From positions 1 through 16,621 of the forward strand of contig CAMAWS010000011.1 in assembly GCA_945861845.1 (NCBI GenBank): 16,621 nt of DNA, read 5' to 3'. Below the pieces are notes generated by a model, which ran no database searches, was not told where the DNA came from, and saw nothing but the letters and a program-made list of their open reading frames with translations. The stretch is from Candidatus Sulfopaludibacter sp. SbA3 (GTDB lineage Bacteria; Acidobacteriota; Terriglobia; 20CM-2-55-15). Positions 6,765-13,628 of this stretch are shown here, one piece after another (the first letter of the stretch is position 1; every line of letters starts with the position of its first letter). The position numbers and the translations under genes were made by a program.

Positions 6765-6900
6765 CCTCAGCACCGGCGGCACCAGGTTGTTCCCTTTTAA
6801 GATCCCGGGAGGAAACTGTTCGATGTGCCCGTGCCGGTTTATAAGTATCGCGGCTTTCTTTGGCCCTAAGCCCGGAATGCCAGGGTACCCGACGAAGCAC
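6765..6900 (-). pseudogene. Remnant of a 5'-3' exonuclease (helix-hairpin-helix segment)
   Basis: The minus strand encodes 'GYPGIPGLGPKKAAILINR' followed by 'HGHIEQFPPGIL' (about 6792-6890). This is the helix-hairpin-helix motif of PolI-type 5'-3' exonucleases and flap endonucleases, where 'GDxADGYPGIPGIGPKxAAxLI' is followed by 'YGxIExFP'. The N-terminal PIN-like nuclease domain with its acidic metal ligands is absent. An open frame exists from 7004, but its first 35 codons do not match the family. Downstream of the motif the frame also loses resemblance. It is therefore a fragment stranded between the fic promoter and the Mrr-N-like gene. Confidence 0.6.
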
Positions 6901-6962
6901 AGCCTCCGCCTGTTGCCCAAGACGACGAACCGGGCGAGAGAAGAACCAAACTGAAGCGAGGT

Positions 6963-7259
6963 TTGCGGACACCGGAGACCGCCTTCTATGCTCCAATTCT
7001 CCAAGCCTTGGACGAGCTTGGCGGAACGGCGCGAACCGCGGACGTCGTAAAGCGAGTCGGCGAGTTCATGGCCGATGACTTATCGCCGGATGACCGCGAA
7101 CCACTCCCTAGCACGGGCTTGCCACGCTGGGAGAACACGACGCAGTTTGCCCGATACTCTATGGTGCGAGGTGGTTTGCTGAAGCCCGATTCACCGCGCG
7201 GCACGTGGGCCATTTCTGCGAAGGGCATGGAACACCTCCAACGGACAAGGACTTTGTAA
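6963..7259 (+). CDS. Solitary Mrr-N-type winged-helix protein (possibly 5'-truncated)
   Basis: A 98-residue protein whose sequence fits the N-terminal winged-helix domain of Mrr-like restriction proteins: 'RTPETAFYAPILQALDELGG', 'VGEFMADDLSPDD', 'LPRWENTTQFARYSMVRGGL' and 'DSPRGTWAISAKG'. The nuclease domain of Mrr is absent and the stop is clean. Stand-alone relatives of this domain exist, presumably as DNA-binding proteins. The only usable start is TTG 6963. The frame is open back to 6870, and the residues just before it ('GERRTKLKRGL', about 6933-6965) also look native to the family. Before about 6905 the DNA belongs to the antisense exonuclease remnant. The 5' end was therefore probably lost at that junction, and expression is doubtful. 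No Shine-Dalgarno is evident. Confidence 0.62.
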   Translation: MRTPETAFYAPILQALDELGGTARTADVVKRVGEFMADDLSPDDREPLPSTGLPRWENTTQFARYSMVRGGLLKPDSPRGTWAISAKGMEHLQRTRTL

Positions 7260-7482
7260 CCTTACGCCGCAAGCCTCACGCGTGTCCGGAGCGTTTTGAA
7301 ATTTCCTGCGTGCGGCCCGTGGAGTGGAGTTGGCAAGAGCCGACACTTTTTTGGGGATGCGGCGCACTGGCCTGGGGCTGATTGCAAATGGATGTCCGCA
7401 ACTTGGCGATCGGCGAATGCAGATCGGCCATGTGCGGGCGTCATCCATAATTCGTTGGGCAAAGCCCCGGATTGCGTTAAGT

Positions 7483-7505
7483 CAAAGCAAAAGCAAAAGC
7501 AAAAG
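7483..7505. repeat. (GCAAAA)n short tandem repeat
   Basis: About 3.5-4 copies of a 6-bp unit (AAAGCA/GCAAAA) occur in a row just upstream of the candidate promoter of the DUF6152 operon. The tract lies about 100 bases before the start codon, so a change of copy number could alter promoter spacing but not a reading frame. Confidence 0.75.
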
Positions 7506-7545
7506 TGGGAAGGATAGAAAGCCTGTGGTACGATCGCCCCCCGAA

Positions 7546-7562
7546 GCCGCACGCTGTGCGGC
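7546..7562 (+). promoter_or_regulatory. 7-bp stem-loop in the leader of the DUF6152 operon
   Basis: GCCGCAC (7546-7552) pairs perfectly with GTGCGGC (7556-7562) around a GCT triloop, 42 bases before the ATG. There is no T-run, so it does not look like a terminator. It may protect the mRNA 5' end or be a protein binding site. Confidence 0.45.
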
Positions 7563-7603
7563 CGAAGGTTCTTTCCATCCAGTTCTTTTCGGGAGGTACG
7601 TCG

Positions 7604-8035
7604 ATGCAAACGCGTCTTTTCTTCGTAGCGGCTGCCGCCATGCTCATTCTGGCGGCTGGAGCGCCGGCCGTCGCGCATCATGCATTCGCTGCGGAATTCG
7701 ATGGGTCCAAGCCGGTCACGCTGAAAGGAACCGTTACCAAGATGGAATGGATCAACCCGCACGCGTGGCTCCACATGGAAGTGAAGGGGCCGGACGGGAA
7801 GGCTGTCGCCTGGTCGATCGAGGGTGGCGCACCCAACGCCTTGCTCCGGCTCGGCTGGAACAAGAATTCGGTACTCCCGGGAACCCAGATCACCGTTGAG
7901 GGGTTTCGCGCAAAAGACGGGTCGAACAGAGCGAATGGCCGGGAAGTCACGATCGCGAACGGACAGAAACTATTCATCGGTTCGTCGAACACCGGCGCGC
8001 CGTCCGACCGTCGCGATCCATCTGAAAAAAAGTAA
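7604..8035 (+). CDS. DUF6152 family exported protein (first copy)
   Basis: A 143-residue protein. ATG 7604 is chosen over the longer open frame because it follows GGGAGG at a good distance and begins a clear Sec signal peptide (Arg-4, hydrophobic core 5-20, then 'APAVA'). Signal-peptidase cleavage after Ala-24 would expose His-25 and His-26 at the mature N-terminus. The body has the DUF6152 pattern: 'HHAFAAEFD' (25-33), 'LKGTVTKMEWINPHAW' with Asn-Pro-His at 51-53, 'EGGAPNALLRLGW' and 'GTQITVEGFRAKDGSNRANG'. It should be a small periplasmic beta-rich protein. Its function is not established. It is followed after 29 bases by a partner protein of unknown function, and a second DUF6152 gene with a related partner lies at 13629-14746. 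Confidence 0.82.
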   Translation: MQTRLFFVAAAAMLILAAGAPAVAHHAFAAEFDGSKPVTLKGTVTKMEWINPHAWLHMEVKGPDGKAVAWSIEGGAPNALLRLGWNKNSVLPGTQITVEGFRAKDGSNRANGREVTIANGQKLFIGSSNTGAPSDRRDPSEKK

Positions 8036-8064
8036 CGGACATTCCGCCGACTGCGAGGTGTTGA

Positions 8065-9015
8065 ATGCGGACTCGAACTCTTCTAATGTCGCTGGCGATC
8101 GCCGTGATGGCTGCGGCCATGCTGGCACTTGCCGCCGGCCAGGACCAAACGGCCGGAACCAACCAAACCCAGACCGCGAAGAACTGGACTGCGCCTCGAA
8201 CGCCTGACGGTCAGCCGGACATCCAGGGAACCTGGACCAACTACACCAGTACACCGTTCGAGGTGTTCGATAAGAGCGACCAGCCGGATTTATATGCAGG
8301 CGATCCAGACAGGACGGCGGCCGGCACCGGCCCCGGCTTCGCCAACGACACGTTCAGCCGGAAGCTGGAAAAGGGAAGGTCGCTGGTCGTCGATCCGCCC
8401 AACGGCCGAGTGCCGATCATGCCCTGGGCGGAGGAACAACGAAACTACAGGCTGTCACATATCCAGGACGACTGGGTGAACTTTACCCCCTGGGAACGCT
8501 GTATCACGCGCGGCGTGCCGGGCGGGATTTTCCCGACCGGTTACGGCTCCGGGTATCAGATCCTTCAGGGTCCCGGGTACGTTGCGATTATGTACGAGAT
8601 GATCCACGAGGCGCGCATTATCCCGCTCGATGGGCGTCCCCATTTGGGGCCCGCCTTCCGGCAGTGGAACGGCGATTCGCGCGGGCATTGGGAAGGCGAC
8701 ACGCTCGTCGTGGACATCACCAACTATAACGACAAGGGAAGCCTGGCCACCAACGCCGCTTCGCAGCGTGTGCGATCGATTCCGCAGAGCGAGAACCTGC
8801 ACGTCGTCGAGCGCTTTACGCGCGTCGATGAGAAAACGATCCAATACGAGGTGGTCGTCGAAGATCCCAAGGTTTTCACGTCGCCCTGGAAATTGGCGAT
8901 GCCCCTGAACATGGAGCCGGACTACAAGCTTTTCGAGTACGCGTGTCACGAGGGAAATTATGCGGTTCCCAACACGCTCAGCGCGGGTCGCGCCCGAGAC
9001 AGGGCCGCCAGGTAG
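8065..9015 (+). CDS. Exported protein of unknown function, DUF6152 partner family
   Basis: A 316-residue protein with a Sec signal peptide (hydrophobic residues about 6-24) and GAGGTG as ribosome site. Recognisable blocks are 'RTPDGQPDIQGTW', 'RGHWEGDTLVVDITNYND', 'SENLHVVERFTRVDE' and 'VVEDPKVFTSPWKL'. The same blocks recur in the next gene (9030-9896), and in weaker form in 13629-14303, so these are three members of one family. A Cys (about residue 149) before the middle Pro/Gly-rich segment and another near the C-terminus ('FEYACHEGNY') could form a disulfide. The repeated strand pattern suggests an all-beta periplasmic protein. I do not know its activity. It is probably co-transcribed with the DUF6152 gene upstream and the paralogue 14 bases downstream. 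Confidence 0.72.
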   Translation: MRTRTLLMSLAIAVMAAAMLALAAGQDQTAGTNQTQTAKNWTAPRTPDGQPDIQGTWTNYTSTPFEVFDKSDQPDLYAGDPDRTAAGTGPGFANDTFSRKLEKGRSLVVDPPNGRVPIMPWAEEQRNYRLSHIQDDWVNFTPWERCITRGVPGGIFPTGYGSGYQILQGPGYVAIMYEMIHEARIIPLDGRPHLGPAFRQWNGDSRGHWEGDTLVVDITNYNDKGSLATNAASQRVRSIPQSENLHVVERFTRVDEKTIQYEVVVEDPKVFTSPWKLAMPLNMEPDYKLFEYACHEGNYAVPNTLSAGRARDRAAR

Positions 9016-9029
9016 CACGAGGTGATTCC

Positions 9030-9896
9030 ATGCAAAATTGGATGAAAGGCGCGTTGATTGCCGTTGTATCCGCCGGCATCGCGTTCGGCATTTCACAGCA
9101 GATGAGCCGGCCCGTCGAAGGTCTGGCCTCGGACGTGAACATGCCGCGGACGGCGGACGGCAAACCCGACTTCAACGGCATCTGGCAGGCTGTGGGATCG
9201 GCGCACTGGGATCTGCAGGATCATCCGGCGCGGAGCGGTCCCGTGCTCGAGCTTGGCGCCATAGCGGCCATCCCCGCCGGCCTGGGCGTGGTGGAGGGCA
9301 ACGAGATCCCGTACCAGCCAGAGGCTGCAGCCAGGAAGAAAGAGAACTACGAGAATTGGCTGACCAGGGACCCGGAGGTCCGGTGCTACCTTCCGGGGAT
9401 CCCGCGCGCGACGTACATGCCGTATCCGTTTCAGATTCTGCAGACCCATAACAACGAAATCCTGATGGCGTACGAGTATGCGAGCGCCAGCCGCGTCGTC
9501 AAGATGGGGCAGACCGAGCCGCCACCCGTGGATACGTGGATGGGGCAATCGACGGGTCGTTGGGACGGGGATTCGCTGGTCGTGGACACCATCGGTTTCA
9601 ACGACCAGACGTGGTTCGATCGCTCCGGCAACTTCCACAGCGATGCGCTCCACGTCGTCGAGCGATTCACCTTCGTGAATCCGGATATCCTGGACTACCA
9701 GGCGACGATCGAAGATCCAAAGGTGTTCACACGCCCCTGGAAAATTCAGTTGCCTCTCTACCGGAGGCAGGACAAGAACGTGCAGTTGCTGGAGTTCAAG
9801 TGCGTCGAGTTCGTTGAAGAGCTGATGTACGGGCAGTTGCGCAAGAAGACCGGCGGCGAGAAACCGTTTGCCCCGGCCCGCCTGCAATGGCCGTAG
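9030..9896 (+). CDS. Exported protein of unknown function, DUF6152 partner family (paralogue)
   Basis: A 288-residue protein. ATG 9030 follows GAGGTG and starts a signal-anchor-like segment ('GALIAVVSAGIAFGI', about residues 7-21) without an obvious cleavage box, so it may be membrane-tethered. It shares with the preceding gene 'PRTADGKPDFNGIW', 'CYLPGIPRATYMPYPFQI', 'TGRWDGDSLVVDTIGFND', 'DALHVVERFTFVNPD' and 'TIEDPKVFTRPWKIQLPL'. The pairing as tandem but diverged paralogues suggests that the two products act together, for example as a heteromer. A frame open further upstream overlaps the previous gene and is rejected as the start. The function is unknown. Confidence 0.72.
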   Translation: MQNWMKGALIAVVSAGIAFGISQQMSRPVEGLASDVNMPRTADGKPDFNGIWQAVGSAHWDLQDHPARSGPVLELGAIAAIPAGLGVVEGNEIPYQPEAAARKKENYENWLTRDPEVRCYLPGIPRATYMPYPFQILQTHNNEILMAYEYASASRVVKMGQTEPPPVDTWMGQSTGRWDGDSLVVDTIGFNDQTWFDRSGNFHSDALHVVERFTFVNPDILDYQATIEDPKVFTRPWKIQLPLYRRQDKNVQLLEFKCVEFVEELMYGQLRKKTGGEKPFAPARLQWP

Positions 9897-9950
9897 TCTA
9901 AGCTGGTCCGAACCAGTCTACGCTGAACGCTGATAGCCTCCACGAGCGCG

Positions 9951-10304
9951 ATGGGCAATAAAATTTTAGAAATTTCAATCCGTGTCGCAGAAAGCGGGAC
10001 GATTGTCGACCTTGTGGGAGCAATCGATATCGGCAATTCGCCGGTCTTGCGCTTGAAATTGTTCGAGTCGATGCTGGCGACTTCGCGCGTTGCGGTCAAC
10101 ATGCACGGGATCCGCTATATCGATAGCTCGGGGATCGCCACATTGATCGAGGTCCTGGTGAAGGCACGGGATCTGAAGAAGGCCTTCGTTTTATTCGGGC
10201 TGGGTCCGGCGGTCTATGACGTCCTGAAGCTGACGAACCTCCTTGGCGTTTTCCATGTAGTGGACACCGAAGAGCAGGCATTGGACGCAAATGCCGCGCC
10301 TTAG
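9951..10304 (+). CDS. STAS-domain protein, MlaB-like subunit of the MCE transporter
   Basis: A 117-residue single STAS domain. The conserved 'IRYIDSSGIATLIE' loop (54-67; Asp-58, Ser-59, Ser-60, Gly-61) is the site phosphorylated in anti-sigma antagonists and is the contact surface in MlaB. The gene overlaps the start of the MlaE-type permease by 14 bases. The context therefore assigns it to the inner-membrane phospholipid ABC complex (MlaFEDB-type), where the STAS subunit stabilises the ATPase, and not to sigma-factor regulation. The ATG has only a weak Shine-Dalgarno. A short CTGGT/ACCAG hairpin (9904-9917) precedes it, so it may be expressed from its own promoter or as part of the upstream run; the gap is 54 bases. 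Confidence 0.78.
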   Translation: MGNKILEISIRVAESGTIVDLVGAIDIGNSPVLRLKLFESMLATSRVAVNMHGIRYIDSSGIATLIEVLVKARDLKKAFVLFGLGPAVYDVLKLTNLLGVFHVVDTEEQALDANAAP

Positions 10305-11103
10305 GATTGCGGAGTTGCTTTCCAGTATCGGAAGCGCGGCCGAGAGCCGTCTCGCTTACCTGGGTGGATTGGCTCAGTTGTTGGTCCGGGCGTCCACCCA
10401 CGTATTCACCTCACCGCTGAAGCGCAGTCTGAGTTTTCAGCGCGCATGCCATCAGGCGATGGTGATCGGTGTCGGAGCACTTCCCGTCATTTCGTTCATT
10501 ACCTTCTTTATCGGCGTCATCATGGCCTTGCAGGGCGCGTACGAACTGAGACGATTCGGAGCCTTGCGACTCGTCGCGGACGGCGTGGCCATTTCAATCA
10601 CGCGTGAACTGGGGCCACTGGTTACCGCCATTGTCGTGATTGGCCGTTCCGGATCCGCCTTTGCAGCCGAAATCGGCACAATGAAAGTGACGGAGGAGTT
10701 GGACGCACTTGAGACTATGGCCCTGCATCCGATCGGCTTTCTCGTCACACCGAAGCTGCTGGCGATGCTGGTCATGATGCCATGCCTGACGATATGGGCT
10801 GACCTCATGGGCGTCCTGGGTGGAAGCGTGTTTGGCGTCCTGGGCGCCGACTTCACTTTCGCAACCTATCTCGCCGCCACAATCGACGCGCTTTTCATGC
10901 GCGACATCATCACCGGATTGGTCAAGAGCATCGTGTTCGCTCTGGTCATCACGGGAGTGGGGTGCCAGGAAGGGTTTGCGACCGGGGCGGGCTCCGAGGA
11001 GGTCGGCCGCTCTACAACGGCAGCCGTGGTCACTTCCATTTTCCTGGTCGTTCTCGTGGATCTCGTATTCACGGCAATCTTCTATGTGACGGGTGGGTCG
11101 TGA
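10291..11103 (+). CDS. mlaE: MlaE-family ABC transporter permease
   Basis: A 270-residue membrane protein with the MlaE/YrbE hallmarks: an amphipathic N-terminal region, 'ITFFIGVIMALQGAYELRRFGA', the coupling segment 'TRELGPLVTAIVVIGRSGSA', 'AEIGTMKVTEELDALETMA', and four to five further hydrophobic segments to the C-terminus. MlaE dimers form the inner-membrane channel of the MCE lipid transporter and couple to the MlaF ATPase. The gene starts inside the end of the STAS gene. Its TGA (11101-11103) overlaps the ATG of the ATPase gene by one base, a classic translational-coupling arrangement. Length is normal for the family (about 260-270). Confidence 0.92.
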   Translation: MPRLRIAELLSSIGSAAESRLAYLGGLAQLLVRASTHVFTSPLKRSLSFQRACHQAMVIGVGALPVISFITFFIGVIMALQGAYELRRFGALRLVADGVAISITRELGPLVTAIVVIGRSGSAFAAEIGTMKVTEELDALETMALHPIGFLVTPKLLAMLVMMPCLTIWADLMGVLGGSVFGVLGADFTFATYLAATIDALFMRDIITGLVKSIVFALVITGVGCQEGFATGAGSEEVGRSTTAAVVTSIFLVVLVDLVFTAIFYVTGGS

Positions 11104-11909
11104 TGTCATCGAACACAGCCGATGGACCGATTATTTCCGGGAAAGATCTCCGGGTGCAGTATGGTCATCGCGAGATCCTTCACGGAATCAATTTCGACGT
11201 GCAGGCCGAAGAAACAATTGTGATCCTCGGGGGATCGGGTTCCGGAAAGAGCACGCTGCTTCGGACAATGGTTGGGCTGGAGAAGCCAACCTCGGGAGCC
11301 GTCTGGGTTGGCGGAACGAACCTGGCCCAGGCCTCGGCAGCCGAGATCGATGAAGTCCGGAAAAAGATCGGTCTTTCCTTCCAGGGCGGCGCGCTGATCG
11401 GTTCGATGACGGTAGGGGAAAATGTGGCTCTGCCGCTGCGGGAGCACACGAAACTGGAAGCTTCCACCATTGAGGTTATGGTGCGCATCAAGCTGCAGCA
11501 GGTTGGGTTGCTGAAATTTCAGCACTTCATGCCATCACAACTCAGTGGCGGAATGAAGAAGCGGGCCGCGCTCGCTCGTGCGATGGCGATGGATCCCGAA
11601 ATCCTGTTCTTTGATGAGCCTTCGGCTGGACTGGACCCGATCGTCGCTGCGGGCATCGACAATCTCATTCTGAACTTGAAGAAAGCTTTGGCAGTCACGA
11701 TCGTCGTGGTCACTCATGAACTGGCGAGCGCGTTTCTCATTGCGGATCGAATCATCGTGCTGGATGCAGGCCACATCGTGGCAATGGCTCCCACCGAAGA
11801 GCTGAGGCAAAGCACTCACCCGCGCATCCAGCAGTTTCTGAATCGCGTGGCGGATAGCGATGCCGGGGACGAGGTGGATCAGTTGCAACTGTTTACGGAA
11901 CGAATCTGA
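11103..11909 (+). CDS. mlaF: MlaF-family ABC transporter ATP-binding protein
   Basis: A 268-residue ATPase. All nucleotide-binding motifs are present: Walker A 'GGSGSGKST' (43-51), Q-loop 'LSFQGGALIGSMTVGEN' (91-107), signature 'LSGGMKKR' (147-154), Walker B 'ILFFDE' (167-172), D-loop 'SAGLDP' and H-loop His-205. The 'FQGGALIGSMTV' segment and the 'GGMKKR' signature are typical of MlaF/Mkl lipid-import ATPases. The ATG at 11103 is chosen because it overlaps the MlaE stop in a TGATG arrangement. A longer frame that starts within mlaE is rejected. The protein supplies ATP hydrolysis at the cytoplasmic face for the MlaE dimer. Confidence 0.93.
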   Translation: MSSNTADGPIISGKDLRVQYGHREILHGINFDVQAEETIVILGGSGSGKSTLLRTMVGLEKPTSGAVWVGGTNLAQASAAEIDEVRKKIGLSFQGGALIGSMTVGENVALPLREHTKLEASTIEVMVRIKLQQVGLLKFQHFMPSQLSGGMKKRAALARAMAMDPEILFFDEPSAGLDPIVAAGIDNLILNLKKALAVTIVVVTHELASAFLIADRIIVLDAGHIVAMAPTEELRQSTHPRIQQFLNRVADSDAGDEVDQLQLFTERI

Positions 11910-11935
11910 CAGGGGTGAAGGGACTGGGAGGATAA

Positions 11936-12958
11936 ATGGCGCCAAATCGCGAACGTGTGTGGGTAGGGCTGTTCGTAGTCATTGCTGCAGCTGTGTTATC
12001 GGCAACAGCCGTCGCCGTTTGGGGTGGCGTGGGACGTTCGGGCGTTTCCTACCACGTCTATTTCAAATTCAGCGGCGGTGTGGAACCGGGAACCCCTGTT
12101 CGTTACGGCGGCATGAGAGTCGGTACTGTCCAGCGGGTTGGGATCGATCGAGCCGATTCGGCGCGGATCGAGGTCGATCTCACCGTCGACCCGGGCACGC
12201 CGCTAAAAGCGGACAGCGTCGCCAGGCTTTCCAGTCTCAGCCCGCTGAGCGACAGCTACATCGAGATTTCCACCGGATCGGAGAACGCGGCCTTGGTGCC
12301 GCCCGGCGGCGTTCTCAATTCCGCCGAGAGCGTCGGTATTGCCCAGCTGGGTGATACCATCGCGAGCCTGGTGCCGGAAATTCACGATGCGCTGGGAAAG
12401 CTGACTCTCAATCTCGATAGTTTGCAGACCACTGTCGGGCGAGCCAATGATCTCCTGAACGACGGCAATCGCTCGAATGTCGGGCAGGCACTCGCCCGCG
12501 CTAACGATCTACTCAACGATCGAAATCGATCGAATATCTCGGAGTCACTCAGCAACTTCAATCAGCTGCTGACTGATACTCGTCCTAAAGTTTCCACCGG
12601 CCTGACCAGCCTGAACGACGCAACCGCCCGGCTGGCTCCGCTCCTGGACGACGTGAAGAGGACATCGGCCCGTGCAGATCAAATGCTGTCCAATCTCGAT
12701 TCCGTGCTCACCGAAAACCGGCCGGACCTCCGGGGCTCGATTTCGGAACTGCGTGAGCTGCTGGCAAAGTCGACGGTCACGATGGATCAGCTCCAGGGAA
12801 TCATGAATCAGAACGCTACCAACATCGATGAGATCCTGGAGAGCATGCGGATATCCGCCGAGAACATCAGAAGTCTGACCGAGACCATCAAGGCCAGCCC
12901 GGCCAGCTTGATCCGAGGGGTCAACGTGAAAGACCGAAAGCCTGGAGGGAACCAATAA
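11936..12958 (+). CDS. mlaD: MlaD/MCE-domain substrate-binding protein
   Basis: A 340-residue protein with one N-terminal transmembrane helix (about 9-30) and a single MCE domain (about 38-113; 'YHVYFKFSGGVEPGTPVRYG', 'VGTVQRVGI', 'LSPLSDSYIEIS'). A long helical C-terminal part follows. It contains a repeated 19-residue unit with consensus 'RANDLLNDxNRSNxxxxLx' (169-187 and 188-206, with a weaker third copy). It is much longer than E. coli MlaD (183 residues) and resembles the MCE proteins with extended coiled needles. It should assemble as a hexamer on MlaE and carry lipid across the periplasm. AGGATAA lies before the ATG. The stop TAA shares its last base with the ATG of the lipoprotein gene. 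Confidence 0.9.
   Translation: MAPNRERVWVGLFVVIAAAVLSATAVAVWGGVGRSGVSYHVYFKFSGGVEPGTPVRYGGMRVGTVQRVGIDRADSARIEVDLTVDPGTPLKADSVARLSSLSPLSDSYIEISTGSENAALVPPGGVLNSAESVGIAQLGDTIASLVPEIHDALGKLTLNLDSLQTTVGRANDLLNDGNRSNVGQALARANDLLNDRNRSNISESLSNFNQLLTDTRPKVSTGLTSLNDATARLAPLLDDVKRTSARADQMLSNLDSVLTENRPDLRGSISELRELLAKSTVTMDQLQGIMNQNATNIDEILESMRISAENIRSLTETIKASPASLIRGVNVKDRKPGGNQ
12440..12607 (+). repeat. Tandem 57-bp/19-residue repeat inside the MCE gene
   Basis: Copies at 12440-12496 and 12497-12553 encode nearly the same 19 residues ('RANDLLND-G/R-NRSN-V/I'). A third diverged copy (12554-12607) reads 'NFNQLLTDTRPKVSTGLT'. The two good copies differ at many third positions, so the duplication is old enough to have accumulated silent changes. 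The copy number would set the length of the helical stalk. Confidence 0.75.
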
Positions 12959-13581
12959 TGAACTGCCGTTCTGCCATCCAGGCTTGCTTGACCGCAGCGC
13001 TCTGCATACTGGTTTCAGCCTGTGCCGCCAGCCGGCCGATGAAATACTATCGCATTGAGGTGCCGGCTCCGGAGCCGGCTGCCGCCGGCCCCGTCTTCGG
13101 AGTCACGCTGCAGGTCGGGACTATCGACTCTCCTCCGATCATGCGTGACGGCCGCATTCTCTATCAAGTGGACGCCCATGAGATGGGTGCGTACGAATAT
13201 CACCGGTGGGTGGAAACTCCGGATCGCATGGTTCAGAATTCGCTGGTCCGCTTGCTTCGTTCCTCCGGCAGGTATCCGTCCGTAGACATCCAGCGCAGCA
13301 ACGTGAGGGCCGACTACACCGTGCAAGGCAAGATCTACGAATTCTCGGAGGTCGACAAACCGGAGATCCACACTCGAGTGTCGATGGAAATCGAAGTCCA
13401 CGACGTAAAAAGCGGCCGAACCGTCTGGTCGCGGATCTACACCAACGAAGGACCGGTCAGCGGGAAGGAAATTCCGGACGTCGTCGAGTCGCTGGACCAG
13501 AACCTGCGGCGGGGACTCTCGGAAATCGTGACCGGAATCCATCAGTATTTTGCAGGCCCGGCCGCAGTTACTCCACGGTGA
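12958..13581 (+). CDS. ABC-type transport auxiliary lipoprotein (PqiC/LetC-like)
   Basis: A 207-residue lipoprotein. The signal peptide ends in lipobox 'LVSAC' with Cys-22. The body shows the auxiliary-component pattern: 'YYRIEVPAPEP' near the N-terminus, 'IDSPPIMRDGRILYQVDAHE' (the 'P-x-x-x-x-R-x-x-I-x-Y' step), 'YHRWVETPDRMVQNSLVRLL', 'YTVQGKIYEFSEVD', and a C-terminal 'VVESLDQNLRRGLSEIVTGI' helix. In the Pqi system the equivalent lipoprotein sits in the outer membrane and caps the MCE tunnel. That role fits here because no MlaC/MlaA is encoded in the operon. The start is certain from the TAATG overlap with the MCE gene and GGAGGGA upstream. Confidence 0.83.
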   Translation: MNCRSAIQACLTAALCILVSACAASRPMKYYRIEVPAPEPAAAGPVFGVTLQVGTIDSPPIMRDGRILYQVDAHEMGAYEYHRWVETPDRMVQNSLVRLLRSSGRYPSVDIQRSNVRADYTVQGKIYEFSEVDKPEIHTRVSMEIEVHDVKSGRTVWSRIYTNEGPVSGKEIPDVVESLDQNLRRGLSEIVTGIHQYFAGPAAVTPR

Positions 13582-13628
13582 ACTGGGCTCGAAGGGCTGG
13601 CCAGGAGACCCAGCGACTGGTGGCTATT

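Larger units (their letters stand above)
7260..7603. other. Intergenic region with no gene recognised
   Basis: This 344-base gap precedes the first DUF6152 gene. Several open frames cross it, but none shows a family pattern, a start with a ribosome site, or a consistent coding character. It contains a GGGC-AAA-GCCC hairpin (7457-7467), the GCAAAA tract, a weak -10-like TACGAT (7529-7534) and the leader hairpin listed separately. Confidence 0.6.

Noticed and set aside
7483..7505. Possible CRISPR-like or iteron array
   Set aside because: The repeats are contiguous 6-bp units with no spacers.
7262..7774. 170-residue minus-strand frame across the intergenic region and the DUF6152 gene
   Set aside because: It ends in DUF6152 coding sequence in antisense and shows no motif. 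The low-complexity part comes from the GCAAAA tract.
8455..9096. 213-residue minus-strand frame
   Set aside because: Antisense to two consecutive plus-strand family members; no ribosome site or recognisable motif.
9093..9887. 264-residue open frame on the minus strand
   Set aside because: Shadow of the 9030-9896 gene, which has a ribosome site, a signal segment and a paralogue next to it.
13582..13628. Terminator between the convergent lipoprotein and partner genes
   Set aside because: Only a 5-bp CTGGG/CCCAG pairing with a long loop and no T-run; not convincing.
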